Of a stretch of DNA of 64,000 bases, positions 1-10,667 are shown piece by piece. The stretch's first letter is position 1. Every line of letters starts with the position of its first letter. Position numbers and translations under genes: made by a program. Origin of the DNA: Mycolicibacterium litorale (GTDB taxonomy: Bacteria > Actinomycetota > Actinomycetes > Mycobacteriales > Mycobacteriaceae); contig CP019882.1 in assembly GCA_002007745.1 (NCBI GenBank), positions 2,046,001-2,110,000 of the forward strand, in the 5' to 3' direction. A model generated the notes under the pieces. The model saw nothing but the letters and a program-made list of their open reading frames with translations, made no database searches and was not told where the DNA came from.

Positions 1-182
1 GCGACCCGGGCTACAAGGCCACGTCGGTGATGCTCGGTGAGTGCGGGCTGGCGCTGGCCCTGGACCGGGACAAGCTCAGTGACCTGCACGGGGTGTTGAC
101 CCCCGCCGCCGCCATGGGCGACGCACTGCTCGCCCGGTTCCCGGCAGCGGGAATCACGTTGGAGACCGTCCGGCTCAGCTAG
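1..182 (+). CDS. C-terminal end of trans-acting enoyl reductase/saccharopine dehydrogenase-like protein (partial)
   Basis: Only the last 59 codons are present, read from base 3 to a TAG at 180-182. The visible tail contains DPGYKATSVMLGECGLALAL and a GVLTPAAAMGDALL stretch, which I recognise as the conserved C-terminus of the actinobacterial trans-acting enoyl reductase family (Rv2449c-like, saccharopine dehydrogenase fold). Members are NAD(P)-dependent, and some act with polyketide synthases in lipid assembly. The position upstream of valS agrees with Rv2449c lying next to Rv2448c (valS) in M. tuberculosis. The Rossmann domain lies outside the window, so the substrate cannot be judged. Confidence 0.75.
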   Translation, partial: DPGYKATSVMLGECGLALALDRDKLSDLHGVLTPAAAMGDALLARFPAAGITLETVRLS

Positions 183-277
183 CTGACGGTGCGGCTAATC
201 CGCATCGGATCGGGGGCCGGGCGACTAGTCTCTGCTGCGATTGCCACAACATCCAGCAGCGAAGGTGGAATGTCATC

Positions 278-886
278 ATGGCCGGACTCGACGACCTCTA
301 CAGCCAGATCCCGGTGGCGGACATCGCCAGCAAGCTCGGCGCCGACCAGGGTGAGGTGAACCAGGCGATCAAGACCCTGGTGCCGACCTTGCTCGGCAGC
401 ATCCAGCACAACGTCGTCTCCGGCGACATCGACTCGAGCAAGCTCGAGTCCGCCATAGCCACCGAAGGCGCCGGCAACCTGCTCGAAGGCGGTGTGAACG
501 TCGACCAGGTGGACACCGGCCAGGGGGAGCAGTTCGTCGCGAGAATCTTCGGCGGAAACGACACCAATCAGGTGGCGTCAGCGCTGGCCGGCTCCGGTGC
601 GGGCGGCGGTGACCTGATCAAGAAGCTGCTGCCGATCCTGACGCCGATCATCCTGGCCTACATCGGCAAGCAGCTGGGCGGCGGCTTGGCCGGCAACCAG
701 GCCGGTGGCGCACCGACCCCGGCGGCATCCGGTGGCGGCCTGGGCGACCTGCTCGGCGGGATTCTCGGCGGTGCGACCGGCGGCGGGAACAACCCGCTCG
801 GCAGCATCCTGGGTGGCGTGCTGGGCGGCAAGCAGGGCGGGGCCATCGGGGACATCCTGGGTGGGCTCCTGGGCGGGAAGAAGTAG
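278..886 (+). CDS. DUF937 domain protein
   Basis: 202 aa, ATG start with a GAAGGTGG ribosome site 9 nt upstream. The N-terminal half (about residues 5-110) is helical, with the MAGLDDLYSQIP opening and LVPTLLGSIQHNV motif of DUF937 proteins. The C-terminal third is almost entirely Gly, Leu and Ile in repeated LGGILGG units (residues 150-200). No signal peptide is visible. A TAGTCT box at 226-231 is a possible -10. DUF937 is distantly related to YidB-like proteins and its function is unknown. It stands alone between the enoyl reductase-like gene and valS. Confidence 0.8.
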   Translation: MAGLDDLYSQIPVADIASKLGADQGEVNQAIKTLVPTLLGSIQHNVVSGDIDSSKLESAIATEGAGNLLEGGVNVDQVDTGQGEQFVARIFGGNDTNQVASALAGSGAGGGDLIKKLLPILTPIILAYIGKQLGGGLAGNQAGGAPTPAASGGGLGDLLGGILGGATGGGNNPLGSILGGVLGGKQGGAIGDILGGLLGGKK

Positions 887-925
887 CCGCCCCGCACCGC
901 CCGTCGGGCCCGCCGCACCCGTTCC

Positions 926-931
926 TAGAAT
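926..931 (+). promoter_or_regulatory. -10 box of a leaderless valS transcript
   Basis: TAGAAT fits the mycobacterial SigA -10 consensus TANNNT and ends 6 nt before the valS GTG at 938. The transcript would therefore begin at or next to the start codon. No Shine-Dalgarno sequence precedes the GTG, as expected for a leaderless mRNA. Confidence 0.65.
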
Positions 932-937
932 TGACGG

Positions 938-3589
938 GTGACCACCACTGACGACTCTCGCGCCGACGCCCTGCCCAAGTCCTGGGACCCGGGGGCGGTA
1001 GAGACGCAGATCTATCAGGGCTGGGTCGATGCCGGCTACTTCACCGCCGACGCCACGAGCGGCAAGCCCGCCTACTCGATCGTGCTGCCGCCGCCGAATG
1101 TGACCGGCAGCCTGCACATGGGCCACGCCCTCGACCACACCCTGATGGACGCCCTGACCCGCCGCAAGCGGATGCAGGGTTTCGAAGTCCTCTGGCTGCC
1201 GGGCATGGACCATGCCGGCATCGCCACCCAGAGCGTGGTCGAGAAGCAGCTCGCCGCCGACGGCAAGACCAAAGAGGACTTCGGCCGCGAGTTGTTCATC
1301 CAGAAGGTGTGGGACTGGAAGCGGGAATCCGGTGGCACCATCGGCGGCCAGATGCGCCGGCTCGGTGACGGCGTCGACTGGAGCCGCGACCGCTTCACCA
1401 TGGATGAAGGCTTGTCCCGGGCGGTGCGCACGATCTTCAAGCGGCTCTACGACGCCGGACTGATCTACCAGGCCGAGCGGTTGGTCAACTGGTCGCCGGT
1501 GCTCGAGACGGCGATCTCCGACCTCGAAGTCAAGTACGAGGACATCGAGGGCGAGCTGGTGTCATTCCGGTACGGGTCGATGGACGACTCGCAACCGCAC
1601 CTCGTGGTGGCCACCACCCGCATCGAGACCATGCTCGGCGACACGGCGATCGCCGTGCACCCCGGCGACGAGCGCTACCAGCATCTGGTCGGCACGTCGC
1701 TGCCGCACCCGTTCCTGGACCGGGACATCGTGATCGTCGCCGATGAACACGTCGACCCGGAATTCGGTACCGGTGCGGTCAAAGTCACCCCCGCCCACGA
1801 TCCGAACGACTTCGAGATCGGTTTGCGGCACAACCTGGCGATGCCGTCGATCATGGACACCAAGGGCCGGATAGCCGGCACCGGAACGCAATTCGACGGA
1901 CTCGACCGGTTCGAGGCTCGCGTCAAGGTGCGTGAAGCGCTGGCGGCCGAGGGGCGCATCGTCGCGGAGAAGCGGCCCTACCTGCACAGCGTCGGGCACT
2001 CCGAGCGCAGCGGTGAGCCGATCGAGCCGCGGCTGAGCCTGCAGTGGTGGGTCAAGGTGTCCTCGATGGCCAAGGCCGCCGGCGACGCGGTGCGTAACGG
2101 CGACATCGTGATCCACCCGAAGAGCCTCGAGCCGCGGTGGTTCGCGTGGGTCGACGACATGCACGACTGGTGTATCTCCCGCCAGCTGTGGTGGGGCCAC
2201 CGGATCCCGATCTGGCACGGCCCGGACGGCCAGAAGGTCTGTGTCGGGCCCGACGAGACCCCGCCGGAGGGCTGGGAGCAGGACCCCGACGTGCTGGACA
2301 CCTGGTTCTCCTCGGCGCTGTGGCCGTTTTCCACCATGGGCTGGCCCGAACGCACGCCCGAACTGGAAAAATTCTATCCAACAACGGTTTTGGTGACGGG
2401 TTACGACATCCTGTTCTTCTGGGTGGCTCGGATGGTCATGTTCGGCACGTTTGTCTCGGGCGACGACGCGATCACCCTCGGCGGCCGGCGCGGGCCGCAG
2501 GTGCCGTTCGAGAATGTCTTCCTGCACGGGCTCATCCGCGACGAACACGGCCGCAAGATGAGCAAGTCCCGTGGCAACGGCATCGACCCGCTGGACTGGG
2601 TCGAGCTGTTCGGCGCCGACGCGCTGCGCTTCACACTGGCCCGCGGCGCGAGTCCCGGCGGTGACCTGTCGATCGGCGAGGACCATGCCCGGGCGTCGCG
2701 CAACTTCGCCACGAAGCTGTTCAACGCCACCCGCTTCGCCTTGATGAACGGCGCCGCACCGGCTCCGTTGCCGCCGGCCGGCGAATTGACCGACGCCGAC
2801 CGCTGGATCCTGGGGCGCCTGGAAGAGGTTCGCGCCGAAACCGATGCGGCCCTGGATAACTACGAGTTCAGTCGCGCCTGCGAAGCGCTCTATCACTTCG
2901 CCTGGGACGAGTTCTGTGACTGGTATCTCGAGCTGGCCAAAGTGCAGCTGGCTGAGGGTGTTTCCCATACGACCGCGGTGCTGGCCGCGGTGCTCGACGC
3001 GCTGCTCAAGTTGTTGCACCCGGTGATGCCGTTCGTCACCGAGACGCTCTGGAAGGCGCTCACCGGCGGGGCTTCTCTGGTCGTCGCCGAATGGCCGACC
3101 CCATCGGGCATCGCGCTGGATCCGACTGCGGCCCAGCGAATCGCCGACGTCCAGAAGCTGGTGACCGAGATCCGCAGGTTCCGCAGCGACCAGGGCCTGG
3201 CTGACCGGCAGAAGGTCCCCGCCCGGTTGTCCGGGGTCCAGGAGGCCGGCCTGAGCGGCCAGCTCGCTGCGGTGACGGCGCTGGCCTGGCTGACCAGCCC
3301 CAGCGCCGAGTTCAACGCCAGCGCCCACATCGAGGTGCGGCTGTCCAGCGGCACCGTGAACGTCGAGGTGGACACTTCGGGCACGGTCGACGTCGCCGCC
3401 GAGCGTCGGCGGCTGGAGAAGGACCTCGCCGCCGCGCACAAGGAATTGGCAGGTACCACAGCCAAATTGGACAACGATGCGTTCCTGGCCAAGGCGCCCG
3501 ACGAGGTCGTCGCCAAGATTCGCGGCCGCCAGCAGCTGGCCCGCGAGGAAGTCGACCGGATCACCGCGCGCCTGGCTGCGCTGACATGA
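938..3589 (+). CDS. valS: Valyl-tRNA synthetase
   Basis: 883 aa class I aminoacyl-tRNA synthetase that charges tRNA-Val in the cytoplasm. The HIGH-type motif reads HMGH (residues 60-63) after PPPNVTGSL, and the KMSKS loop is at residues 540-544. The central editing domain, the anticodon-binding domain and a C-terminal coiled-coil arm ([20 protein letters not shown]) are all recognisable. Length is normal for a bacterial ValRS. The GTG at 938 is chosen because TAGAAT lies 6 nt upstream and no ribosome site is seen, so a leaderless message is likely. Its stop overlaps the folC start (ATGA), so folC is probably translationally coupled. Confidence 0.97.
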   Translation: MTTTDDSRADALPKSWDPGAVETQIYQGWVDAGYFTADATSGKPAYSIVLPPPNVTGSLHMGHALDHTLMDALTRRKRMQGFEVLWLPGMDHAGIATQSVVEKQLAADGKTKEDFGRELFIQKVWDWKRESGGTIGGQMRRLGDGVDWSRDRFTMDEGLSRAVRTIFKRLYDAGLIYQAERLVNWSPVLETAISDLEVKYEDIEGELVSFRYGSMDDSQPHLVVATTRIETMLGDTAIAVHPGDERYQHLVGTSLPHPFLDRDIVIVADEHVDPEFGTGAVKVTPAHDPNDFEIGLRHNLAMPSIMDTKGRIAGTGTQFDGLDRFEARVKVREALAAEGRIVAEKRPYLHSVGHSERSGEPIEPRLSLQWWVKVSSMAKAAGDAVRNGDIVIHPKSLEPRWFAWVDDMHDWCISRQLWWGHRIPIWHGPDGQKVCVGPDETPPEGWEQDPDVLDTWFSSALWPFSTMGWPERTPELEKFYPTTVLVTGYDILFFWVARMVMFGTFVSGDDAITLGGRRGPQVPFENVFLHGLIRDEHGRKMSKSRGNGIDPLDWVELFGADALRFTLARGASPGGDLSIGEDHARASRNFATKLFNATRFALMNGAAPAPLPPAGELTDADRWILGRLEEVRAETDAALDNYEFSRACEALYHFAWDEFCDWYLELAKVQLAEGVSHTTAVLAAVLDALLKLLHPVMPFVTETLWKALTGGASLVVAEWPTPSGIALDPTAAQRIADVQKLVTEIRRFRSDQGLADRQKVPARLSGVQEAGLSGQLAAVTALAWLTSPSAEFNASAHIEVRLSSGTVNVEVDTSGTVDVAAERRRLEKDLAAAHKELAGTTAKLDNDAFLAKAPDEVVAKIRGRQQLAREEVDRITARLAALT

Positions 3590-4992
3590 CGCTCGAGCCG
3601 ACACCCGACGAGATCGCGGCCTTGCTGCAAGTCGAGCATCTGCTCGACCAACGCTGGCCGGAGACCAAGCTGGAGCCCAGCACCACGCGCATCGAAGCGT
3701 TGATGGAGCTGCTCGGTTCGCCGCAGCGCAGCTACCCCTGCATCCACATCGCCGGCACCAACGGCAAGACGTCGGTCGCCCGCATGGTCGACGCGCTGCT
3801 GACCGCCTTCAGTCGCCGCACGGGGCGGACCACGAGCCCGCACCTGCAGTCCGCCGTCGAGCGGATCGCGATCGACAACGAGCCCATCACGCCGGCCCGC
3901 TACGTCGAGGTGTACCGCGAGATCGAACCGTTCGTCCAGCTGGTCGACGCCCAGTCCGAGGCGGCGGGGGGACCGGCGATGAGCAAGTTCGAGGTGCTCA
4001 CCGCGATGGCCTTCGCCGCCTTCGCCGACGCGCCGGTGGACGTCGCCGTCGTCGAGGTGGGCATGGGTGGACGCTGGGACGCCACCAACGTCGTCGACGC
4101 GCCGGTGGCGGTGATCACCCCGATCGGCATCGACCATGCCGAGTATCTCGGCGACACCGTGGCCGAGATCGCCGCGGAGAAGGCCGGCATCATCGGTGCG
4201 CCGCGCGGCGAACTGATCGTGACCGACACCGTCGCGGTGATCGGACGTCAGTTGCCCGAGGCGATGGAAGTGCTTCTGGCCGAAGTGGTTCGAGCCGACG
4301 CCGCAGTGGCTCGGGAGGACTCGGAGTTCGCGGTGCTGGGCCGTCAGGTGGCCGTCGGCGGACAGGTGCTGCAACTGCAGGGCCTGGGCGGGGTGTACTC
4401 CGATGTCTTCCTGCCGTTGCACGGCGAGCATCAGGCGCACAATGCCGCCGTGGCGCTGGCCGCCGTCGAGGCGTTCTTCGGTGCCGGCGCCGACCGTCAG
4501 CTCGACATCGACACCGTGCGGGCGGGTTTCGCCGCCGCCGCCAGCCCCGGGCGCCTCGAACGGATGCGCAGCGCGCCGACGGTCTTCATCGACGCCGCCC
4601 ACAATCCGGCCGGGGCTGCCGCCCTGGCCGATGCACTGGGTACCGAATTCGACTTCAGGTTCCTCGTCGGAGTGCTCAGCGTGATGGGGGATAAGGACGT
4701 CACCGGCATCCTCACCGCCCTGGAGCCGGCGTTCGATCAGGTCGTGGTGACCAACAACGGTTCGCCGCGCGCGCTCGAGGTCGAGGCGCTGGCCCTGCGG
4801 GCCGAAGAGATCTTCGGGCCCGACCGGGTGCTGCGGGCCGACACCCTGCCCGACGCCATCGAGACCGCGACCGCGCTGGTGGAGGACTCGGCCGCGGACT
4901 CCGATGGCTTCTCCGGAGCCGGCATCGTGATCACCGGTTCGGTGGTGACGGCGGGGGCGGCGCGCACCCTGTTCGGGAAGGACCCGCAATGA
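3586..4992 (+). CDS. folC: Folylpolyglutamate/dihydrofolate synthase
   Basis: 468 aa member of the Mur ligase superfamily. It adds glutamate to folates, and in many bacteria also makes dihydrofolate from dihydropteroate. The ATP-binding loop [14 protein letters not shown] (around residue 50), the [12 protein letters not shown] motif (around 155-166) and the DAAHNPAG motif (around 333-340) are intact. The ATG overlaps the valS stop by four bases and the end overlaps the next gene in the same way, so valS, folC and the DUF4233 gene form a tight operon (Rv2448c-Rv2446c order). Confidence 0.95.
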   Translation: MTLEPTPDEIAALLQVEHLLDQRWPETKLEPSTTRIEALMELLGSPQRSYPCIHIAGTNGKTSVARMVDALLTAFSRRTGRTTSPHLQSAVERIAIDNEPITPARYVEVYREIEPFVQLVDAQSEAAGGPAMSKFEVLTAMAFAAFADAPVDVAVVEVGMGGRWDATNVVDAPVAVITPIGIDHAEYLGDTVAEIAAEKAGIIGAPRGELIVTDTVAVIGRQLPEAMEVLLAEVVRADAAVAREDSEFAVLGRQVAVGGQVLQLQGLGGVYSDVFLPLHGEHQAHNAAVALAAVEAFFGAGADRQLDIDTVRAGFAAAASPGRLERMRSAPTVFIDAAHNPAGAAALADALGTEFDFRFLVGVLSVMGDKDVTGILTALEPAFDQVVVTNNGSPRALEVEALALRAEEIFGPDRVLRADTLPDAIETATALVEDSAADSDGFSGAGIVITGSVVTAGAARTLFGKDPQ

Positions 4993-5393
4993 GCGACACG
5001 CCCGATGTCGCCGGCCCGGCGGCTCCGGACCCCTGGAAGAGCTTTCGCGGGGTGATGGCCGGCACGCTGATCCTCGAGTCGATCGTCGTGCTGCTGGCCC
5101 TGCCCGTCGTCGCGATGGTCGGCGGCGGGCTCACCGCGTGGTCGACGGCCTACCTGGTGGGCTTCGCGGTCTTCCTCGTGCTGCTCGCCGGTGTCCAGGG
5201 CCGGCCGTGGGCCATCTGGGTGAACCTCGGTGTACAGCTCTTCCTGGTCGCCGGCTTTGTCGTCTACCCCGCGGTGGGCTTCGTCGGTCTGCTGTTCGTG
5301 GTGGTGTGGGGCGTGATCGCCTATCTGCGGGCCGAGGTCCTTCGCCGCCAGCGTCGTGGCCTGTTGCCGGGCCAGCAACTACCCCGAGACTGA
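4989..5393 (+). CDS. DUF4233 small membrane protein
   Basis: 134 aa with about four hydrophobic segments (residues 20-40, 50-67, 72-90 and 94-113) and a basic C-terminal tail rich in Arg. This matches DUF4233, the Rv2446c family that follows folC in mycobacteria. The ATG overlaps the folC TGA. The function is unknown; constant linkage to folC may reflect only co-transcription. Confidence 0.85.
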   Translation: MSDTPDVAGPAAPDPWKSFRGVMAGTLILESIVVLLALPVVAMVGGGLTAWSTAYLVGFAVFLVLLAGVQGRPWAIWVNLGVQLFLVAGFVVYPAVGFVGLLFVVVWGVIAYLRAEVLRRQRRGLLPGQQLPRD

Positions 5394-5472
5394 TCCCGCC
5401 GCCATCCTGCGATCCAGCGTCGCGCTGGTTAGGGTCGCCGGAATACCCGCTCGGGGGAAGGCTGGGCCAGAG

Positions 5473-6939
5473 GTGACGTCGCAGGGTCCGCGTGCCGGCG
5501 AACGGCGAGCCGGCACGGTGTTCGGCCATCCGGTCGGGCTGGCCAATCTGCTCGGCGTCGAGATGTGGGAGCGGTTCTCCTTCTACGGCATGCTCACGAT
5601 CCTCGGCTACTACCTGTACTTCTCGGTGACCGACGGCGGTCTGCAGTTGCCGCGGACGACTGCGGTCGGGATCGTCGGCGCGTACGGCGGGCTGGTGTAC
5701 CTCTCGACGGTGCTCGGTGGCTGGGTCGCCGACCGGCTGCTCGGAATGGAACGAACCATCTTCTACGGGGGCGTTTGCGTGCTGGCCGGGCACGTCGTGT
5801 TGGCGGTGGTGCCCGGGATGACGGGCCTCGCGGCCGGCCTCCTGTCGGTCGCGGTGGGTTCGGGCGGGGTCAAGGCGAACGCCGCCGCACTGTTGGGCAC
5901 CCTGTACCAGCCCGCCGATCCGCGCCGAGACGGTGGTTTCACGTTGTTCTACTTCGGTGCCAACCTCGGTGCATTGATCGGCCCGCTGGTCACCGGACTG
6001 TTACAGACCCGGCTCGGATTCCATTACGGGTTCGGGGCGGCCGCCGTGGGAATGGCGGCCGGGTTGGCTCAGTACCTGATGTTCCGGCGGAACCTGGGCG
6101 GCGCGGGGCGCGGGGCACCCCATCCCCTGCCGCCGTCCCGCTACGGCCGGATCGCGGCGATAGCCCTCGGGGCGGTCGTGGTGATCGCCGCGGTAACCGC
6201 CACCGGGTGGGTACGGCTGGACGACCTGGCGGAAGTGACCGCCGCAATGCTGGTGGCCGTCTCGGTCGGGTACTTCGTCGTGCTGCTCAGCAGCGCCAAA
6301 GTGACCGGGGCCGAACGGCTCAGGGTCCGGGCCTTCGTCGCGATCTTTCTCGCCAACGTGGTGTTCGCCGCCCTGTTCCAGCAGATATTCACCGTCCTGG
6401 CGGTCTATTCCGCCGAACGGATCGACTGGTCGGTGTCGGGCTGGACCGCCCCACCCAGCCTGATCGGATCGATCGAGCCGGTGTGGCTCATCGTGTTGGC
6501 ACCGCTGTTCGCCGCCTTGTGGACCCGACTGGGATCGCGGGCACCGAGCACCCCGCACAAGATGGCCTACGCCGTCGTCGGCATCGGCGTTGCCTTCCTG
6601 CTCTTCGTCCCGCTGGCGGGTTTCACCGGCCGATCGGTGCCGGTGCTGCTGGTGGCGGCCATCATGGTCGTCGTCGCCGTCGCAGAGCTGCTGCTTGCCC
6701 CGATCGGGATGTCGGTCACCACCCAGTTGGCGCCGGCCGCCTTTCGCGCCCAGATGATGGCGCTGTATTTCTTCTCCGTCGGGCTGGGCACCGCGATATC
6801 GGGAGTTCTCGGACGGTTCTACGCCCCTGGCCACGAGGTCGTGTACTTCGGCCTGAGCGGTGCGGTCGCAGTGGTCGCCGGACTGGTCTTGTTCGCACTG
6901 GCGCCCCGGATCTCCACCCTGATGAACGGGGTGCACTGA
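5473..6939 (+). CDS. POT-family proton-coupled oligopeptide transporter
   Basis: 488 aa inner-membrane protein of the major facilitator superfamily. The POT/PTR2 signature is present: [11 protein letters not shown] near the N-terminus (the ExxERFxYYG proton-coupling motif) and [14 protein letters not shown] in the middle, which imitates the FYxxINxG signature. About twelve or more membrane helices are visible. Di- or tripeptides are the likely substrates. A longer frame reaches back into the DUF4233 gene; GTG 5473 is preferred because it avoids that overlap and is preceded by GGGGGAAGG. In M. tuberculosis nothing lies between the DUF4233 gene and ndk, so this is an insertion or a loss elsewhere. 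Confidence 0.88.
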   Translation: MTSQGPRAGERRAGTVFGHPVGLANLLGVEMWERFSFYGMLTILGYYLYFSVTDGGLQLPRTTAVGIVGAYGGLVYLSTVLGGWVADRLLGMERTIFYGGVCVLAGHVVLAVVPGMTGLAAGLLSVAVGSGGVKANAAALLGTLYQPADPRRDGGFTLFYFGANLGALIGPLVTGLLQTRLGFHYGFGAAAVGMAAGLAQYLMFRRNLGGAGRGAPHPLPPSRYGRIAAIALGAVVVIAAVTATGWVRLDDLAEVTAAMLVAVSVGYFVVLLSSAKVTGAERLRVRAFVAIFLANVVFAALFQQIFTVLAVYSAERIDWSVSGWTAPPSLIGSIEPVWLIVLAPLFAALWTRLGSRAPSTPHKMAYAVVGIGVAFLLFVPLAGFTGRSVPVLLVAAIMVVVAVAELLLAPIGMSVTTQLAPAAFRAQMMALYFFSVGLGTAISGVLGRFYAPGHEVVYFGLSGAVAVVAGLVLFALAPRISTLMNGVH

Positions 6940-6969
6940 ACGGTGGGCGGGGCGTTGGTCGCGGTGGGA

Positions 6970-6975
6970 TACAGT
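6970..6975 (+). promoter_or_regulatory. -10 box of a leaderless ndk transcript
   Basis: TACAGT fits TANNNT and ends 7 nt before the GTG at 6983. This rules out the more upstream GTG at 6974, which lies inside the -10 box. Confidence 0.65.
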
Positions 6976-6982
6976 GTGCGCC

Positions 6983-7393
6983 GTGACGGAGCGGACCCTA
7001 GTTCTCATCAAGCCGGACGGTGTCGAGCGACGGGTGGTCGGCGAGATCATCAGCCGCATCGAGCGCAAAGGCCTCACCATCGCCGCCCTCGAGCTCAAGC
7101 AGGTCGGCGACGAATTGGCCCGGGCGCACTACGCCGAGCATGAGGGCAAGCCGTTCTTCGGCTCGCTGCTGGAGTTCATCACCTCCGGCCCCGTGGTCGC
7201 GGCCATCCTGGAAGGCCCGCGGGCGGTCGCGGCGTTCCGCCAACTCGCCGGTGGCACCGATCCGGTGGAGAAGGCGACGCCTGGCACGATCCGCGGTGAC
7301 TTCGGCCTCGAGACCCAGTTCAATCTCGTGCACGGCTCGGACTCGCCGGACTCCGCAGAGCGTGAGATCGCGCTCTGGTTTCCCGGGCTCTGA
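6983..7393 (+). CDS. ndk: Nucleoside diphosphate kinase
   Basis: 136 aa, the usual length. It transfers the gamma phosphate between nucleoside triphosphates and diphosphates through a phosphohistidine. The catalytic histidine lies in NLVHGSDS near residue 117, and the N-terminal [10 protein letters not shown] is typical. The start is GTG 6983 (protein [13 protein letters not shown]), which matches family N-termini. An in-frame GTG at 6974 would add MCA and lies within the -10 element. The gene has its own leaderless promoter although it follows the transporter closely. Confidence 0.96.
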   Translation: MTERTLVLIKPDGVERRVVGEIISRIERKGLTIAALELKQVGDELARAHYAEHEGKPFFGSLLEFITSGPVVAAILEGPRAVAAFRQLAGGTDPVEKATPGTIRGDFGLETQFNLVHGSDSPDSAEREIALWFPGL

Positions 7394-7683
7394 CACCCTT
7401 GCCGCGCCACTGGGTCCGAATCGCCCCGGTGGTGTGGGATACTGATCCGTGGATGGGCCCTCAAAGCGCATCCGGATGAAGACTCAGACGTGCGCGACCA
7501 CCGCGAACAGCGGTGCGGCGCGGACCGTCAACAGCCGTCATTCAGCCAGGCACCGAGCGCGTTCGCTACGAGCCGTTCGGAGCGAGACCATAGACAAGTC
7601 CGGGGGAAGTAACCCGGGCGCATAGCGGAAGCCCTCGCGTGGCCGCGTCGACTCAGACGCGCCCGGGGGCTCTAGGAGACTAC
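7394..7683 (+). promoter_or_regulatory. Long non-coding leader region upstream of rne
   Basis: About 290 bases without a gene separate ndk from the RNase E start. Two hairpins are visible: a 5-bp stem 7600-7604 with 7613-7617, and a 6-bp stem CGCGTC/GACGCG at 7644-7649 with 7656-7661, just before the AGGAG ribosome site at 7674-7678. A GGATACTGATCC stretch near 7437-7448 may hold a promoter, but the hexamer fit is poor. Long 5' UTRs are reported for rne in mycobacteria and feedback regulation through the leader is known in Escherichia coli; a similar role here is inference. Confidence 0.5.
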
Positions 7684-10650
7684 GTGGCCGAAGATGACCT
7701 CTATCAGGATCTATCCGAAACCCCGAGCCAGCCGCAGTGGGTGCCCCCTACCGCGACTGCGGGGGAGGATCTGCCTGACCGGCTGAGGGTGCATTCGCTG
7801 GCGAGGGTGCTTGGCACCACCAGTAGGCGAGTGCTCGATGCCCTGAGCGAACTCGACGGCCGCACGCGCAGCGCGCAGTCCAGCGTCGACCGCACCGACG
7901 CGGTGCGGGTGCGCGACGTTCTTGCCGCCGGCGCCGACCAGTCCGCCGCCGAGCCCCCGGCACCCGAGGTGGCAGAGCCGGTGACGGCGGCGGCCGCCGA
8001 GGTCGACGAGCCGGCGACGGAGGTCACTGACGTGGCCACCGACGTCACCGACGTGGCCGATGAGGCCTCCGAGGTGGTCGACGAGCCGGAATCGCGGCTC
8101 ATTCTGGAGACCGCCACCGTCGAGCAGTCGGTGTTCATGCCCCTGTTCGTCGCCCCGCAGCCGGTCAAGGCCGTCCCCGCGGAGCGCGACGACGAGGGCA
8201 TCGACGAGAACGACGAAGACGAGGACGACGAGTCCGGCGCCGACACCGACGGTGACCAGTCCGACCGGCCGGCCAACCGGCGGCGCCGTCGCGGCCGCCG
8301 TGGCCGTGGCCGTGGCCGTGGTGAACAGGGTGGCCCGGACGGCGAGGACGACTCCGAACGCCCCGAGGCTGCCGACGAAACGCCCGACACCGCCGACGAG
8401 ACCGACGGCGACGAGGACAACGGCGAAGACGAATCGGCGGGTGGCGAAGCCGCGACCCGCCGCCGCCGGCGCCGCCGCCGCCGCAAGTCCGGTGGTGGCG
8501 ATGACGGTGACGCCGCGTCGTCGGATGATCCGCCGAACACGGTCGTGCACGAGCGCGCCCCGCGCAGCGAGAAAGAACGCGACTCCGATGCCATCCAGGG
8601 CATCAGCGGCTCCACCCGGCTGGAGGCCAAGCGCCAGCGCCGCCGCGACGGCCGTGACGCCGGCCGCCGTCGGCCGCCGATCCTGTCGGAGGCGGAATTC
8701 CTGGCTCGCCGGGAGGCGGTCGAGCGAGTGATGGTGGTGCGCGACAAGATCCGCACCGAGCCGCCACATGAAGGCGCCCGCTACACCCAGATCGCCGTCA
8801 TGGAAGACGGTGTGGTCGTCGAGCACTTCGTGACCTCCGCCGCATCGGCCTCCCTGGTCGGCAACATCTACCTCGGCATCGTGCAGAACGTGCTGCCCTC
8901 GATGGAGGCGGCCTTCGTCGACATCGGCCGTGGCCGCAACGGCGTGCTGTACGCCGGTGAGGTGAACTGGGAAGCCGCGGGTCTGGGCGGCGCGCAGCGC
9001 AAGATCGAGCAGGCGCTCAAGCCCGGTGACTATGTCGTCGTCCAGGTCAGCAAGGACCCGGTCGGTCACAAAGGTGCCCGCCTGACCACCCAGGTCTCAC
9101 TGGCCGGCCGCTACCTGGTCTACGTGCCGGGCGCGTCGTCGACCGGGATCAGCCGCAAGCTGCCCGACACCGAACGGCAGCGGCTCAAAGAGATCCTGCG
9201 CGATGTGGTGCCCGACGACGCCGGCGTGATCATCCGCACCGCCTCAGAAGGCGTGAAGGAAGAGGACATCCGCGGGGATGTCGAACGCCTCCAGGACCGC
9301 TGGAACAAGATCGCCGCGGAGGCCGAGCGGGTCAAGGGCAACAAAGCCGGTGCCGCCGTCGCGCTCTACGAAGAGCCCGATGTGCTGGTCAAGGTGATCC
9401 GCGACCTGTTCAACGAAGACTTCTCGGGCCTGATCGTATCCGGTGACAGCGCCTGGGAAACCATCACCGAGTACGTCAATTCGGTTGCGCCGGAGTTGGT
9501 TTCGAAGCTGACCAAGTATGATCCCCCGGGAGGTCCGGATGGGCCGGACGTGTTCGCGGTGCACCGCATCGACGAGCAGCTGGTCAAGGCGATGGACCGC
9601 AAGGTGTGGCTGCCCTCCGGTGGCACCCTGGTGATCGACCGCACCGAGGCGATGACCGTCGTCGACGTGAACACCGGCAAGTTCACCGGTGCCGGCGGCA
9701 ATCTCGAGCAGACGGTCACCAAGAACAATCTCGAGGCGGCCGAGGAGATCGTGCGCCAGCTGCGGCTGCGCGATATCGGCGGCATCGTGGTCATCGACTT
9801 CATCGACATGGTGCTGGAGTCCAACCGCGACCTGGTGTTGCGGCGGCTCACCGAGGCGCTGGCGCGCGACCGCACCCGCCACCAGGTCTCCGAGGTGACA
9901 TCGCTGGGCCTGGTGCAGCTGACCCGCAAGCGGCTTGGCACCGGCCTGGTGGAGGCGTTCTCGACGACGTGCACGCACTGCGCCGGCCGCGGCATCGTGC
10001 TGCACGCCGACCCGATCGACACGACCGCCGCGGTGGCGCGCAAAGCCGAGTCGAATTCCGGCGGCGGCGGCGGTGGTGGCGGAGGGCGGCGCGGCAAGCG
10101 CGGCAAGAAGGCCCGCACCGACGAGCCGGCCGTGGTGCGGGTTCCCAGCCACGTCCCGGGCGAGCATCCGATGTTCAAGGCCATGGCCGCGGCCAACGGC
10201 AGGCCCGAGGACGACGAGGCCGAGGAGGAGTTGGCCGACGAACTCGAGCGGGAAGCCGAGGTCGACGAGGTCGAAGACGGCACAGTCGCCACCGCACCGG
10301 CCGAGGACGACGTGGATGAGGATGTCGAGGAGTCCGACGAGTTGGACGCCGACGACGACGAGTCCGATGAGTCCGACGAGGACGACGAGGACGACGAGGA
10401 CGACGAAGACATCGACGTCGACCTCGATGAGGACGACGAAGACATCGACGACGAAGACGATGACCTCGACGAGGATGATGACGACGAGGACGACGACGGC
10501 GACGATGATGACGAGGTCGATGATCTCGACGAGGACGACGAGACGGACGCCGAGGACTACGAGCCCGTGGTGACCCCAGCGCCGGTCGTTTCGGCACGTC
10601 GTCCTCGACGCCGCGCCGCCGCCCGCCCCGCGGGTCCGCCGGTGTCATGA
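7684..10650 (+). CDS. rne: Ribonuclease E/G
   Basis: 988 aa endoribonuclease of the RNase E/G family, the main mRNA-decay and rRNA-processing nuclease. Residues 25-75 hold the actinobacterial RVHSLARVLGTTSRRVLDAL motif. Residues 80-350 are low-complexity acidic and Arg-rich sequence. The S1-like core starts near 380 (GNIYLGIVQNVLPSMEAAFVD). The catalytic aspartates are in IDRTEAMTVVDVNTGKF (about 645-661) and VIDFIDM (about 700), and the zinc-link is CTHC near 763. The tail from about 840 is extremely Asp/Glu-rich. The start is GTG 7684, with AGGAG five bases upstream; an in-frame GTG at 7639 lacks this. Confidence 0.95.
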   Translation: MAEDDLYQDLSETPSQPQWVPPTATAGEDLPDRLRVHSLARVLGTTSRRVLDALSELDGRTRSAQSSVDRTDAVRVRDVLAAGADQSAAEPPAPEVAEPVTAAAAEVDEPATEVTDVATDVTDVADEASEVVDEPESRLILETATVEQSVFMPLFVAPQPVKAVPAERDDEGIDENDEDEDDESGADTDGDQSDRPANRRRRRGRRGRGRGRGEQGGPDGEDDSERPEAADETPDTADETDGDEDNGEDESAGGEAATRRRRRRRRRKSGGGDDGDAASSDDPPNTVVHERAPRSEKERDSDAIQGISGSTRLEAKRQRRRDGRDAGRRRPPILSEAEFLARREAVERVMVVRDKIRTEPPHEGARYTQIAVMEDGVVVEHFVTSAASASLVGNIYLGIVQNVLPSMEAAFVDIGRGRNGVLYAGEVNWEAAGLGGAQRKIEQALKPGDYVVVQVSKDPVGHKGARLTTQVSLAGRYLVYVPGASSTGISRKLPDTERQRLKEILRDVVPDDAGVIIRTASEGVKEEDIRGDVERLQDRWNKIAAEAERVKGNKAGAAVALYEEPDVLVKVIRDLFNEDFSGLIVSGDSAWETITEYVNSVAPELVSKLTKYDPPGGPDGPDVFAVHRIDEQLVKAMDRKVWLPSGGTLVIDRTEAMTVVDVNTGKFTGAGGNLEQTVTKNNLEAAEEIVRQLRLRDIGGIVVIDFIDMVLESNRDLVLRRLTEALARDRTRHQVSEVTSLGLVQLTRKRLGTGLVEAFSTTCTHCAGRGIVLHADPIDTTAAVARKAESNSGGGGGGGGGRRGKRGKKARTDEPAVVRVPSHVPGEHPMFKAMAAANGRPEDDEAEEELADELEREAEVDEVEDGTVATAPAEDDVDEDVEESDELDADDDESDESDEDDEDDEDDEDIDVDLDEDDEDIDDEDDDLDEDDDDEDDDGDDDDEVDDLDEDDETDAEDYEPVVTPAPVVSARRPRRRAAARPAGPPVS

Positions 10651-10667
10651 CGTCCCCAGGTGGCGGT

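Noticed and set aside
1562..4989. Very long open frames on the minus strand opposite valS and folC
   Set aside because: High GC content leaves few stop codons in the antisense frames. The products are rich in Arg, Gly and His without domains, while the plus strand encodes clear conserved proteins.
10200..10560. GAC/GAG satellite-like tract at the rne 3' end
   Set aside because: Irregular mixture of Asp and Glu codons, normal for the acidic tail of actinobacterial RNase E.
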